Source: an uncultured Prevotellaceae bacterium (GTDB lineage: Bacteria > Bacteroidota > Bacteroidia > Bacteroidales > Bacteroidaceae). From it: a stretch of DNA of 64,000 nt. Made by a program: the position numbers and the translations under genes. The DNA is taken from the NCBI GenBank assembly GCA_900316505.1, contig ONDH01000007.1, positions 1-64,000 on the forward strand, given 5' to 3'. Of the stretch, positions 32,565 to 40,420 are shown in pieces. Each line of letters begins with the position of its first letter. The stretch's first letter is position 1. A model generated the notes under the pieces. The model made no database searches. It saw nothing but the letters and a program-made list of their open reading frames with translations, and was not told the origin of the DNA.

Positions 32565-33677
32565 TTAACCTTCAGTGGAGAATTCCATTAAGTATGCCTT
32601 GATGAATTCATCCAATTTACCATCCATCACACCACCTACATCACTTGTCTGGTAATTTGTGCGGTGGTCTTTCACACGACGGTCATCAAACACATAGGAA
32701 CGAATTTGGCTGCCCCACTCAATCTTCTTCTTGCCGGCTTCCACCTTTGCCTGTTCAGCCATACGGTGCTGCAACTCCTTGTCATAGAGCATGGAACGCA
32801 AGAGCCGCAAGGCATTCTCTTTGTTCTTGGGTTGGTCACGCGTTTCTGTGTTTTCAATGAGGATTTCCTCTTCCTCACCCGTGTAAGGGTCTTTGTATTG
32901 GTATCGCAGACGTACACCCGACTCCACCTTGTTCACATTCTGGCCACCTGCACCACTCGAACGGAAGGTGTCCCATGAAATGCGTGCCTGTTCAATCTCT
33001 ACATTGATGGTGTCATCCACCAGCGGGGTGACAAACACACTCGCAAACGAAGTCATGCGCTTGCCCTGTGCATTGTAGGGGCTTACACGCACCAAGCGAT
33101 GCACACCGCTCTCTCCCTTCAAATAGCCATATGCCATATCGCCCACAATCTCCATTGTCACCGTCTTGATACCAGCATCTTCACCATCTTGGAAGTTGCT
33201 GATTGTCACCTTGTATCCATGCTGTTCAGCATATCGCTGATACATGCGCATCAGCATCTGTGCCCAATCTTGTGCTTCCGTGCCACCTGCGCCTGCATTG
33301 ATTTTCAACACGGCGTCCATGTTGTCTGCTTCACCTTGCAGCATGTTCTTCATCTCCAAGTCCTCAATGAGCGCCAATGCTTTCGTATAATAATCATCCA
33401 CCTCCTGTTCTGTGGACATCTCTTCTTTGTAGAAATCGAATGCCACTTCTGTATCATCTGTTGCCGCTTTCACCTCATTGTAACCATCAATCCACTTCTT
33501 TAAGGCCTTCACCTTCTTCATCTGCGCCTCAGCAGCTTTCTGGTCATCCCAAAAACCTGGTGCCTGAGTCCTCAGTTCCTCTTCCTCTACTTCCATCTGC
33601 TTGTGGTCTATCTGCAAATAGCGGTGCAGTGCCTCTGTTCTATCCTTAATGTCTTTCAGTTGTTCTGCTGTGATCAT
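32565..33677 (-). CDS. prfB: Peptide chain release factor 2
   Basis: RF2 ends translation at UGA and UAA. The 370-residue product has the catalytic GGQ (244-246, SSGAGGQNVNKVESGVR). The codon-recognition loop reads SPYNAQGKR (199-207), with SPY in place of the SPF of E. coli. At the place where many bacteria carry the in-frame TGA and +1 frameshift (after RYL, residue 21), the sequence continues RYLQIDHKQ without a stop. Autoregulation by frameshift is therefore absent. It heads a run with CYTH, VanZ and NSS, behind a canonical promoter and a leader hairpin. Confidence 0.95.
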   Translation of the reverse strand: MITAEQLKDIKDRTEALHRYLQIDHKQMEVEEEELRTQAPGFWDDQKAAEAQMKKVKALKKWIDGYNEVKAATDDTEVAFDFYKEEMSTEQEVDDYYTKALALIEDLEMKNMLQGEADNMDAVLKINAGAGGTEAQDWAQMLMRMYQRYAEQHGYKVTISNFQDGEDAGIKTVTMEIVGDMAYGYLKGESGVHRLVRVSPYNAQGKRMTSFASVFVTPLVDDTINVEIEQARISWDTFRSSGAGGQNVNKVESGVRLRYQYKDPYTGEEEEILIENTETRDQPKNKENALRLLRSMLYDKELQHRMAEQAKVEAGKKKIEWGSQIRSYVFDDRRVKDHRTNYQTSDVGGVMDGKLDEFIKAYLMEFSTEG

Positions 33678-33690
33678 AAATTACTGATTA

Positions 33691-33735
33691 AAGTTTCGCA
33701 AGCTTAACTCTAATAAACTCATACTTGCGAAAGTT
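33691..33735 (-). promoter_or_regulatory. Hairpin in the prfB 5' leader
   Basis: TTTCGCAAG (near 33695) pairs with CTTGCGAAA (near 33726), leaving a loop of about 20 nt. It lies between the promoter and the prfB ATG, so it would be in the mRNA leader. The right arm matches the CGAAAGTTGA word of 26749 and 34811. A regulatory role is inference. Confidence 0.5.
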
Positions 33736-33755
33736 GAGTTACTGATTTTTGTGTG

Positions 33756-33786
33756 CAAAGGTACGACTAAGTGAGAACAATACAAA
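33756..33786 (-). promoter_or_regulatory. Full Bacteroidota promoter for prfB
   Basis: The minus strand reads TTTG (33783-33786), N19, TACCTTTG (33756-33763). The leader is about 75 nt. Confidence 0.8.
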
Positions 33787-33896
33787 AAGAAAACCCCTTT
33801 TTCTTTTTTGTTGTCGAACGAGAGTACCTTCGGCAAAGCCTTAGGTACAATTAAATGAGGGGAAAACAAATATCTCCCCTCATTTCTAATTCTTCA

Positions 33897-34625
33897 TCAA
33901 AATGTCCACTTCATTGCCAAGGTCGGATTGATGAAGAAGGACTTGTCGTTGCAGGTGTTGAAGATGAAGTTGTTGCTGATTTCCACTTCGGTGCCAATGC
34001 TTAGGTTGGTGTTTTCCAACCCTTTAATGCTGTTGAAGTTGTACCAGAATTGGGGCTCGGAGAGGAGAACGAGCTGTCCGTGACCATTCTCTGCTTTCTC
34101 GCCACGCCAAAGGTCAATGAAGCCACTGAAGGTGCATGCCTTATGGGCAAAGGTTGTGCTCCACACACCCGTGAGTTGACAGCTGGCATAGGCCTTGGTG
34201 TTGTCGTAACTCTTGAAGAACTGCTTGTACATGAGTTGCACGGAGTATGTTTTGGAGAAGTCAGCGCTGTGTCCGTTCCATGCGGGACCGAAAAGGGCTG
34301 ACTGCTGGAAGCTACCGAAGCGGTTAAGACCTCCGTTGTACTCGATGTGAGCGGCAAAGGGGGATTGCTTGCCGAGATTGAACTCGCGCGAAATCTCAGT
34401 GTATGCACCTTCGGTGAACTTGCTGCTGAAATCGATATCGACGAAGTAGAACCAGGAACCCCATTTGTCTGCCTTGAATTGTTCGAGGGTGACAGTCATG
34501 TCTTGACGTCCTCCCTCTTCATCAGAATAGAGGTGACGACCAAAGTCGTAATGTAACTGAATGTTCTGTGCATTTGTACTGATGGCGGCAACAAATGCCA
34601 TCGCGATGAAAAAAACTTTCTTCAT
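33897..34625 (-). CDS. DUF5020-type outer-membrane-like protein
   Basis: The 242-residue product has a signal peptide (1-19, ending STNAQ). The mature part is patterned like a beta-barrel (LHYDFGRHLYSDEEGG, KWGSWFYFVDIDFSS, FAAHIEYNGGLNRFG, FFINPTLAMKWTF at the C-terminus, ending in Phe). I recognise it as DUF5020, which has a remote look of Tsx-like nucleoside channels. It lies downstream of two nucleobase permease genes (gap 218 bp), so a role as their outer-membrane channel is an attractive inference only. Confidence 0.7.
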   Translation of the reverse strand: MKKVFFIAMAFVAAISTNAQNIQLHYDFGRHLYSDEEGGRQDMTVTLEQFKADKWGSWFYFVDIDFSSKFTEGAYTEISREFNLGKQSPFAAHIEYNGGLNRFGSFQQSALFGPAWNGHSADFSKTYSVQLMYKQFFKSYDNTKAYASCQLTGVWSTTFAHKACTFSGFIDLWRGEKAENGHGQLVLLSEPQFWYNFNSIKGLENTNLSIGTEVEISNNFIFNTCNDKSFFINPTLAMKWTF

Positions 34626-34734
34626 GATGATTGATTGTATTATTTACTAAAGTTTGACTTCGTCGAGCTAAAGGTTTGCAAGTTTTATTTATTTGAAGTT
34701 AATGAAGTTACCGAAGTGAGCGCTTTGCTTAGTT

Positions 34735-34845
34735 GACAATTGACAGTTGACAGATTCAATTCCTCATTCCTAATTCTTTCTTTTTAAGGTATCGTCGTTA
34801 ACTCCTTTAACTTCGATTACTTCGTCACTTCCGAAAGTTGAATTA
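34735..34845. repeat. Intergenic word repeats, including copy 2 of the 35-bp dispersed word
   Basis: The gap between the DUF5020 and permease genes holds GTTGACA heptamers (34735-34753), CTCATTC/CTAATTC words (34757-34772) and, at 34811-34845, a near copy of 26749-26783 (TTCGATTACTTCGTCACTTC then CGAAAGTTGAATT). Confidence 0.75.
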
Positions 34846-36162
34846 TTTATATTCTTCTATATCTATATCAATGTCTAAACGATGTGGTAGGATGGCATTG
34901 AGTAGGATGCCAATGATGGCAGCCAATGCCAAGCCTGAAAGATGTATGGAACCGATTGCGATGGAGTCGTTGGCACCATATTTCACACCTATGGCGATGA
35001 CGAGGATAAGTGCAGCAATAATAATGTTTCGCATCTCCATAAAGTCGATGTTTGCTTCCACTATGTTGCGGATACCGACAGAGGAAATCATGCCGTAGAG
35101 GATGAGTGAAACGCCGCCTATGGTGGCTGCTGGCATCATGCTGACAAGGCAGGTGAATTTAGGACAGAAACTCAGCAGGATGGCAAAAATGGCTGCCAAA
35201 CGTATGACGCGTGGGTCATAGACTTTTGTGATGCTGAGCACACCTGTGTTTTCGCCATAAGTGGTGTTAGCTGGTGCGCCAAAGAGGGAGGAGAGGGCTG
35301 TTGCAACACCATCCCCTGTGAGTGTACGGTGCAGTCCTGGGTCAGCGAGAAAGAGTTTCCCTACAGTGCCAGAAATGGCACACATGTCACCGATGTGCTC
35401 CATGATGGTGGCAAAGGCGATGGGCATGATGGCAATGATGCTGGACATGATGAGGTTGTAGTTGGGATGGTCGAACACGGCGAGCACGGTGTTTTCACGT
35501 GCCACGGGCCATCCAATCCATGCAGCCTCTTGCAAGGGGGAGAAATCGACCTGCCCCATGCAAGCTGCTAATCCATATGATGTGACTACGCCGAGCAAGA
35601 TGGGTATGATGCGCACAATACCCTTTCCCCACATGTTACTGATGATGACTACAAAAATGGCGACCAGCGCGATGAGCCAATCTTCGCTTGCATTGGTGAT
35701 GGCTGACCCCGAGAGACAAAGACCGATGGAGATAATTATGGGACCTGTCACGACGGGGGGAAAGTATTTAAGGACGCGTTCGGAACCGAACCCTTTGATG
35801 AGGGCTGCCATGATGAAGTAGCAGAGTCCTGCACATGCCACGCCTATGCAGGCATAGTCGAGTGATAGATATGCTGGAAGTCCTTTGTCCATGCCAAGTT
35901 GCTTGATGGACAGGTATCCCCCGATGAAGGCGAAGGAACTGCCAAGAAATGCGGGCACTTTCCATTTGGAGATGAAGTGGAATAGTAGGGTGCCGACACC
36001 TGCAAAAAGTAGGGTGGCAGATGTATTCAAGCCTGTAATGGCAGGTACGAGGATGGTGGCGCCAAACATGGCAAAGAGGTGCTGGATGCCCAAGATGCCG
36101 AATTTGACTGGACCTAAGGTGCGGGCATCGTGAATACCCTGTTGTAACGATGGCGTTTCCAT
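34843..36162 (-). CDS. Uracil/xanthine permease (NCS2 family, UraA-like)
   Basis: This is an inner-membrane H+-coupled nucleobase importer. From METPSLQQGIHDARTLGPVK (start 36162) it has 439 residues and about 14 helices. It shows QHLFAMFGATILVPAITGL, the AFIGGY strand region, PPVVTGPIIISIGLCLSG, and an EHIGDMCAISG/FGAPANTTYGENTGVL pair typical of uracil-type members. The longer in-frame start at 36246 would run back into the preceding gene and was rejected. It lies 14 bp after the second permease gene, in one operon. Confidence 0.9.
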   Translation of the reverse strand: METPSLQQGIHDARTLGPVKFGILGIQHLFAMFGATILVPAITGLNTSATLLFAGVGTLLFHFISKWKVPAFLGSSFAFIGGYLSIKQLGMDKGLPAYLSLDYACIGVACAGLCYFIMAALIKGFGSERVLKYFPPVVTGPIIISIGLCLSGSAITNASEDWLIALVAIFVVIISNMWGKGIVRIIPILLGVVTSYGLAACMGQVDFSPLQEAAWIGWPVARENTVLAVFDHPNYNLIMSSIIAIMPIAFATIMEHIGDMCAISGTVGKLFLADPGLHRTLTGDGVATALSSLFGAPANTTYGENTGVLSITKVYDPRVIRLAAIFAILLSFCPKFTCLVSMMPAATIGGVSLILYGMISSVGIRNIVEANIDFMEMRNIIIAALILVIAIGVKYGANDSIAIGSIHLSGLALAAIIGILLNAILPHRLDIDIDIEEYK

Positions 36163-36176
36163 GTTGTTAGATTGAG

Positions 36177-37478
36177 TTACAAGAGTGCATATCGGATGAT
36201 GAAGATGATGGCTAAGATAACGATTGTCCAATTGAGGTTCTCCCATTTACGAGCGATGGTGTTAAGCAGAACATGGGAAATGATACCCAATAGGATACCA
36301 TCAGAGATGGAACTGGTCATGACCATGGCGAAGAGGGTGATGAAACAAGGAAGCCCCTCTTCGTATGAATTGAAGTCGATGTGGGCCACACGTGTGAACA
36401 TCAACAAACCCACAAGAATGAGAACGGGACTTGTGGCTGCCGATGGAATGGAAAGGAAGAGCGGTGCGAAAAAAAGGGAGATGGTGAAGAAGAAGGCAAT
36501 GGAAGCAGCAGTAAGTCCTGTGCGACCACCTTCGCTCACACCGGATGCAGATTCAACATAAGTGGTGGTGGTGGATGCGCCTACACAAGCTCCCAATGTG
36601 GTGGCAATGGCATCGGCAAACAGGGCTTCGTTCACCCTGTCTATCTTTCCGTCGGGTTTCACCATGTTGGCTGTGCTCATCACCCCAATCACGGTGCCGA
36701 TGGTATCGAACAGGTCGATGAAGAGGAAGGTGATGACCACCATAAGCATGTCCAGGGTGAAGATGTTGTGCCATTCAAATTTCAAGAATAATGGTGATAC
36801 GTCTGGGGGGATGCCTATGATGCCGTTAAACTCGGTTTCGCCAAATGGAATGCCAATGAGGGTGGTGAGAAGTATGCCAATGAGCATGGCACCTTTGATT
36901 CTGTACATGAGCAGTGATGCGGTCAGGATGATACCGATGCAGCAGAGTAGGGCGGAACCAGAAGTGATGTTGCCCAAAGTGATAAAGGTGGCTTTGTCGG
37001 CAACAATGAGCCCTGCATTCTTTAACCCCAATGAGGCAATGAACACACCGATGCCTACAGAAATGGATGCCTTTAATTGTCGGGGAATGGCATTGACAAT
37101 CTTTTCACGTACTCTGGTGATACTTAAGATGATGAAGATGATGCCCTCCAATAGGATGGCGGTCAAGGCAAATTGCCAAGAATAGTGCAGCTGAAGGCAC
37201 ACGTTATAGACGAAGAAAGCGTTCAAACCCATGCCAGGAGCAAGTCCAAACGGCAATTTGGCGTAGATGGCCATGACCAGTGTGCCGATGACTGCAGCAA
37301 TGATGGTGGCGGTGAACACAGCTTTTGTGTCCATTCCTTGGTCAGCGAGCGCTGAGAAAATATTGGGGTTGACGGCGAGGATGTACGCCATTGTCAGAAA
37401 TGATGTCAAGCCAGCCATTATCTCCGTCTTGACATTGTGCTTCGAAGGGTCGAAGCCAAAGAGTTTTTGAAGCACCAT
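36177..37478 (-). CDS. Adenine/guanine/hypoxanthine permease (AzgA/GhxP-like)
   Basis: The 433-residue membrane protein has about 13 helices. It has the AzgA-branch features EIMAGLTSFLTMAYILAVNP, GLAPGMGLNAFFVY, LFDTIGTVIGVMSTANM and GACVGASTTTTYVESASGV. It should take up purine bases with protons. It heads the operon with the uracil-type permease, so purine and pyrimidine base salvage are co-transcribed. A -7 box lies at 37528-37535. Confidence 0.92.
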   Translation of the reverse strand: MVLQKLFGFDPSKHNVKTEIMAGLTSFLTMAYILAVNPNIFSALADQGMDTKAVFTATIIAAVIGTLVMAIYAKLPFGLAPGMGLNAFFVYNVCLQLHYSWQFALTAILLEGIIFIILSITRVREKIVNAIPRQLKASISVGIGVFIASLGLKNAGLIVADKATFITLGNITSGSALLCCIGIILTASLLMYRIKGAMLIGILLTTLIGIPFGETEFNGIIGIPPDVSPLFLKFEWHNIFTLDMLMVVITFLFIDLFDTIGTVIGVMSTANMVKPDGKIDRVNEALFADAIATTLGACVGASTTTTYVESASGVSEGGRTGLTAASIAFFFTISLFFAPLFLSIPSAATSPVLILVGLLMFTRVAHIDFNSYEEGLPCFITLFAMVMTSSISDGILLGIISHVLLNTIARKWENLNWTIVILAIIFIIRYALL

Positions 37479-37527
37479 GGATGTGGTCGTTTTGAGTGAA
37501 ATTTTCGGTGTCGGGACGATTGTATTG

Positions 37528-37535
37528 CAAAGGTA
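37528..37535 (-). promoter_or_regulatory. -7 box for the nucleobase permease operon
   Basis: The minus strand reads TACCTTTG, 50 nt before the ATG. The next 25 bp upstream consist of GAATGAAA words with no -33 TTTG at normal spacing. Confidence 0.5.
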
Positions 37536-37630
37536 AGGAAAAAAACAAAGAATGAAAGAATGAAAGAATGAAAAATTAGGAATTGGGAATCAGGAAACAA
37601 AAAATATTGGACTTTCGGCATGCTTTTTCC

Positions 37631-37691
37631 ATGGGGAAGTAACAATTCTCTAAACTCTAAACTCTAAACTCTAAACTTTTCCGTACCTTTG
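37631..37691 (+). promoter_or_regulatory. Promoter module upstream of GH105, heptamer-swapped version
   Basis: The skeleton matches 4233-4300: ATGGGGAAGTAACAATTC (three mismatches to the fabI copy), four 7-bp words (here TCTAAAC x4, 37649-37676), a 7-nt spacer, then TACCTTTG (37684-37691). The start codon follows 23 nt later. Confidence 0.75.
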
Positions 37692-37714
37692 TCTCCGAAA
37701 CAAATGGAACATAT

Positions 37715-39040
37715 ATGACAATGAAACGATACATGCATCTGTTTCTTGTCCTGCTTCTCTTGTCAGGACAGGAAGGAAAGGCTCAATTACAAAGGCAAGA
37801 TGTCGTCACCGCAATGGAGCGGGCAAATGATTATTTTCTTAAGAAATACCCTGACCCGGGGAAACCTACATTTGTAAAGAAGGAACGCCCGTCTAATCTT
37901 TGGACGAGGGGTGTGTATTTTGAAGGATTGATGGCTTTGGCAGAGGTGGAACGATTGACGGGAAGCACCAAGCACGAAATCTATAAGAAATACATCTATG
38001 ATTGGGGAGAAGCACACAAGTGGTTGCCACGTAATGGCGTGACCACACGTGATGCGGACGATTATTGCTGTTGTCAGACTTATCTTGATATCTATCAGTA
38101 TGTTCGTTCAGCTTCGACAAGTGCGGCAGAACGAAAGCGAGAGGATAAGATTCGCGGTTCAGAACTGCTTATTGCACCTACGAAGGAGTGTATGGACAAC
38201 GTGATTGCTGCGGGTAGTGTCCCTTGGATGGTCGGTGGTCAAGAAAAGTCTGCTGGCAGTGCAGGTGACTGGACATGGATTGATGCTATCCAGATGGGTC
38301 TTCCAGTGTTTTCTAAATTGGCGAGATTGCGCCATTTTGAAGGTGACAAGGAGCCCTCACGATATACGGAACAGGGGTGGAAGATGTATGAAACAACGCG
38401 CAACACGATTGGCGGAGGTTTGTTCAATGCGAGTGAAGGATTGTGGTGGCGTGACAAGGATTTTGTTCCACCTTATCAGGAACCAAACGGGGCGAATTGT
38501 TATTGGAGTCGTGGCAACGGATGGGTGTATGCCGCCTTGGTGCGTGCAATGGATGCCATGTTGCTGGCAAATGGTGCTCAAGTGCCCCAATATTGGGAAC
38601 CTTTGGATACGAAGAAGTGGACGGACATAGGTGTGGATGCCCATTTCAATGATTATAAGAAGGACTATTTGGCAATGACAAAGGCATTGGTGAAATGTCA
38701 GCGTGCAGACGGATTTTGGAATGTGTCGTTGCATGACGAGAGCAATTATGGTGGCGTGGAGTTGTCAGGCACGTCTCTGTTCATCTATGGTATGGCATGG
38801 GGTGTGCGTCATGGCTATCTGCCTAAAAAGAAATACGCCCCAATGATCTGTCGTACATGGGAGGCAATGGTGAAGACCTGCTTACATGCAAATGGCTTCT
38901 TGGGTTATGTGCAGGGTACGGGCAAGGAACCGAAGGACTCGCAACCTGTGACTTACACGAAAGAACCAGACTTTGACGATTACGGATTGGGATGCTTCTT
39001 GTTGTGCGGTTCAGAAATCTTTAGAATGTTAGAGAAATGA
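37715..39040 (+). CDS. GH105-family unsaturated rhamnogalacturonyl hydrolase
   Basis: The enzyme removes the 4,5-unsaturated galacturonyl residue left by rhamnogalacturonan lyases. The 441-residue (alpha/alpha)6 barrel follows a signal peptide (ending GKAQ). It has NLWTRGVYFEGLMALAEV, RDADDYCCCQTYLDIY (about 111; the Asp is the family's catalytic acid), GDWTWIDAIQMGLPVFSKLA, CYWSRGNGWVYAAL (about 261-274) and ESNYGGVELSGTSLFIYGMA. It overlaps the DUF4837 gene by 4 bp. With the GH2 and CE12-like genes downstream it suggests pectin side-chain use. Confidence 0.9.
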   Translation: MTMKRYMHLFLVLLLLSGQEGKAQLQRQDVVTAMERANDYFLKKYPDPGKPTFVKKERPSNLWTRGVYFEGLMALAEVERLTGSTKHEIYKKYIYDWGEAHKWLPRNGVTTRDADDYCCCQTYLDIYQYVRSASTSAAERKREDKIRGSELLIAPTKECMDNVIAAGSVPWMVGGQEKSAGSAGDWTWIDAIQMGLPVFSKLARLRHFEGDKEPSRYTEQGWKMYETTRNTIGGGLFNASEGLWWRDKDFVPPYQEPNGANCYWSRGNGWVYAALVRAMDAMLLANGAQVPQYWEPLDTKKWTDIGVDAHFNDYKKDYLAMTKALVKCQRADGFWNVSLHDESNYGGVELSGTSLFIYGMAWGVRHGYLPKKKYAPMICRTWEAMVKTCLHANGFLGYVQGTGKEPKDSQPVTYTKEPDFDDYGLGCFLLCGSEIFRMLEK

Positions 39041-40005
39041 AATATTGTATATATATAATAATGTGTATGATGCTGTTGGTGTCATGCACATCGGATAAAA
39101 AGAAAGGTAAGACCGTCGGTAAGGTGCAGAGTGCACCATACGAACTTTTGGTGGTGGCTGACAAGGAGTGGCTGAAGACTGAGACGGGACAGAAACTGGT
39201 GGAAGTTGTAGAGGCACCCATTGGGGGACTTCCTCAGCGGGAAAGCAACTTTCGTGTGACGTATATCAACCCACATGCTTTCAATGGCACGTTCAAAGTA
39301 TATGCCAACATCTTGTTTGTGGACGTGGCGAGAAAATATACAGAACCGAAAATGACGCTGGAGAAAGATTTATATGCCAAACCGCAGGTGGTGGAGGGAT
39401 TGTATGCTCCGACTAATGAGGAGTTTGTCAAATTATTGGAGGAGCATCAAAAAGATATTCTCAGAAAATTTAATGAGAATGAGTTTGCCCGTGAAAGGAG
39501 ATTGTTGGAGAAGAATTATAATGGAGCAGTATTGGCGCAAGTGAGGAAACAGTTTGGTGTGAGTGTCAAAGTGCCCCTGGATGTGGATGACATGAAGGTG
39601 GGTGAGGATTTCTTGTGGGCGTCAGCAAGCAAGAAGGATTTTCAGCAGAATGTTTGTGTATATGCCCTACCATTGTCAGAAACATATTCTTTTGAGGATA
39701 TGCGTGATTCGGTGATGAAGGTGAACATCCCTGGAGATAGAGATGACCGGTGGATGGAAACAGATAGGAGAACGGTGAATGTGGATGATATTACCAGAAA
39801 AGACTTGGTTGTTGTTCGTGGACTTTGGGACATGCGGAACGATGCGATGGGAGGTCCCTTTGTCAGCTATGTCTATGCAGACACTGTACGAAACCGTTTC
39901 CTCGTGGTTGAAGGCTTCGTCTTTGCTCCAGACAAGAAAAAGCGCCCCATCATGCGACAATTGGAAGCTGCATTGCAAACGGTGACATTTGAAGACGGAA
40001 AATAG
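39037..40005 (+). CDS. DUF4837-family lipoprotein
   Basis: The 322-residue protein has a lipoprotein signal (MLLVSC, Cys17). The mature part (SAPYELLVVADKEWLKTETG, GLPQRESNFRVTYINPHAFNG, ILFVDVARKYTEP, DLVVVRGLWDMRNDAMGGPF, NRFLVVEGFVFAPDKKKR) matches the Bacteroidota DUF4837 family, function unknown. It is coupled to GH105 by ATGA, although its relatives are normally not linked to pectin use. Confidence 0.82.
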   Translation: MKYCIYIIMCMMLLVSCTSDKKKGKTVGKVQSAPYELLVVADKEWLKTETGQKLVEVVEAPIGGLPQRESNFRVTYINPHAFNGTFKVYANILFVDVARKYTEPKMTLEKDLYAKPQVVEGLYAPTNEEFVKLLEEHQKDILRKFNENEFARERRLLEKNYNGAVLAQVRKQFGVSVKVPLDVDDMKVGEDFLWASASKKDFQQNVCVYALPLSETYSFEDMRDSVMKVNIPGDRDDRWMETDRRTVNVDDITRKDLVVVRGLWDMRNDAMGGPFVSYVYADTVRNRFLVVEGFVFAPDKKKRPIMRQLEAALQTVTFEDGK

Positions 40006-40064
40006 TCCTATACTTACTTTTAGGTATGATTTTCATGTGGGAACCGCATTTTCTCTACCTAAAA

Positions 40065-40097
40065 TTTGGTAGTTAATTAAAAGTTTTCCTACATTTG
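40065..40097 (+). promoter_or_regulatory. Full Bacteroidota promoter for the ferredoxin gene
   Basis: TTTG (40065-40068), N21, TACATTTG (40090-40097), 42 nt before the ATG. Confidence 0.8.
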
Positions 40098-40139
40098 CAT
40101 CGCGAATAAATATTAATAATTGAAAATAAAAGGAAAATT

Positions 40140-40313
40140 ATGGCTTACGTAATTAGTGACGATTGTGTAATGTGTGGAACTTGCGCAGGTGAGTGTCCAT
40201 CAGGTGCTATCAGCGAAGGTGATGGCAAGTATGTTATTGATGCAGATGCATGTGTAGATTGTGGTACATGCGCTGATGCTTGTCCTGCAGGTGCTATTGC
40301 TCCAGGTGAGTAA
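40140..40313 (+). CDS. 2[4Fe-4S] ferredoxin
   Basis: This 57-residue protein has two cluster motifs, CVMCGTCAGECP (from residue 9) and CVDCGTCADACP (from residue 38). Each supplies CxxCxxC...CP, for two [4Fe-4S] clusters. It is strongly acidic, as clostridial-type ferredoxins are. It should carry electrons for pyruvate:ferredoxin oxidoreductase and similar enzymes. It has its own canonical promoter and a clear terminator, so it is a monocistronic, probably highly expressed gene set within the CAZyme block. Confidence 0.95.
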   Translation: MAYVISDDCVMCGTCAGECPSGAISEGDGKYVIDADACVDCGTCADACPAGAIAPGE

Positions 40314-40354
40314 GGCTCAATTCTGTAGATATTTACACATATTTTATGATTTTT

Positions 40355-40386
40355 AGCGGCATACTCTTGTGGGTTTGCCGCTTTTT
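40355..40386 (+). terminator. Rho-independent terminator after the ferredoxin gene
   Basis: AGCGGCA (40355-40361) pairs with TGCCGCT (40376-40382) and is followed by a T run (40382-40386). Confidence 0.9.
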
Positions 40387-40420
40387 ATGTACCTTCGCAC
40401 ACCAAATATGCTAACTAATA

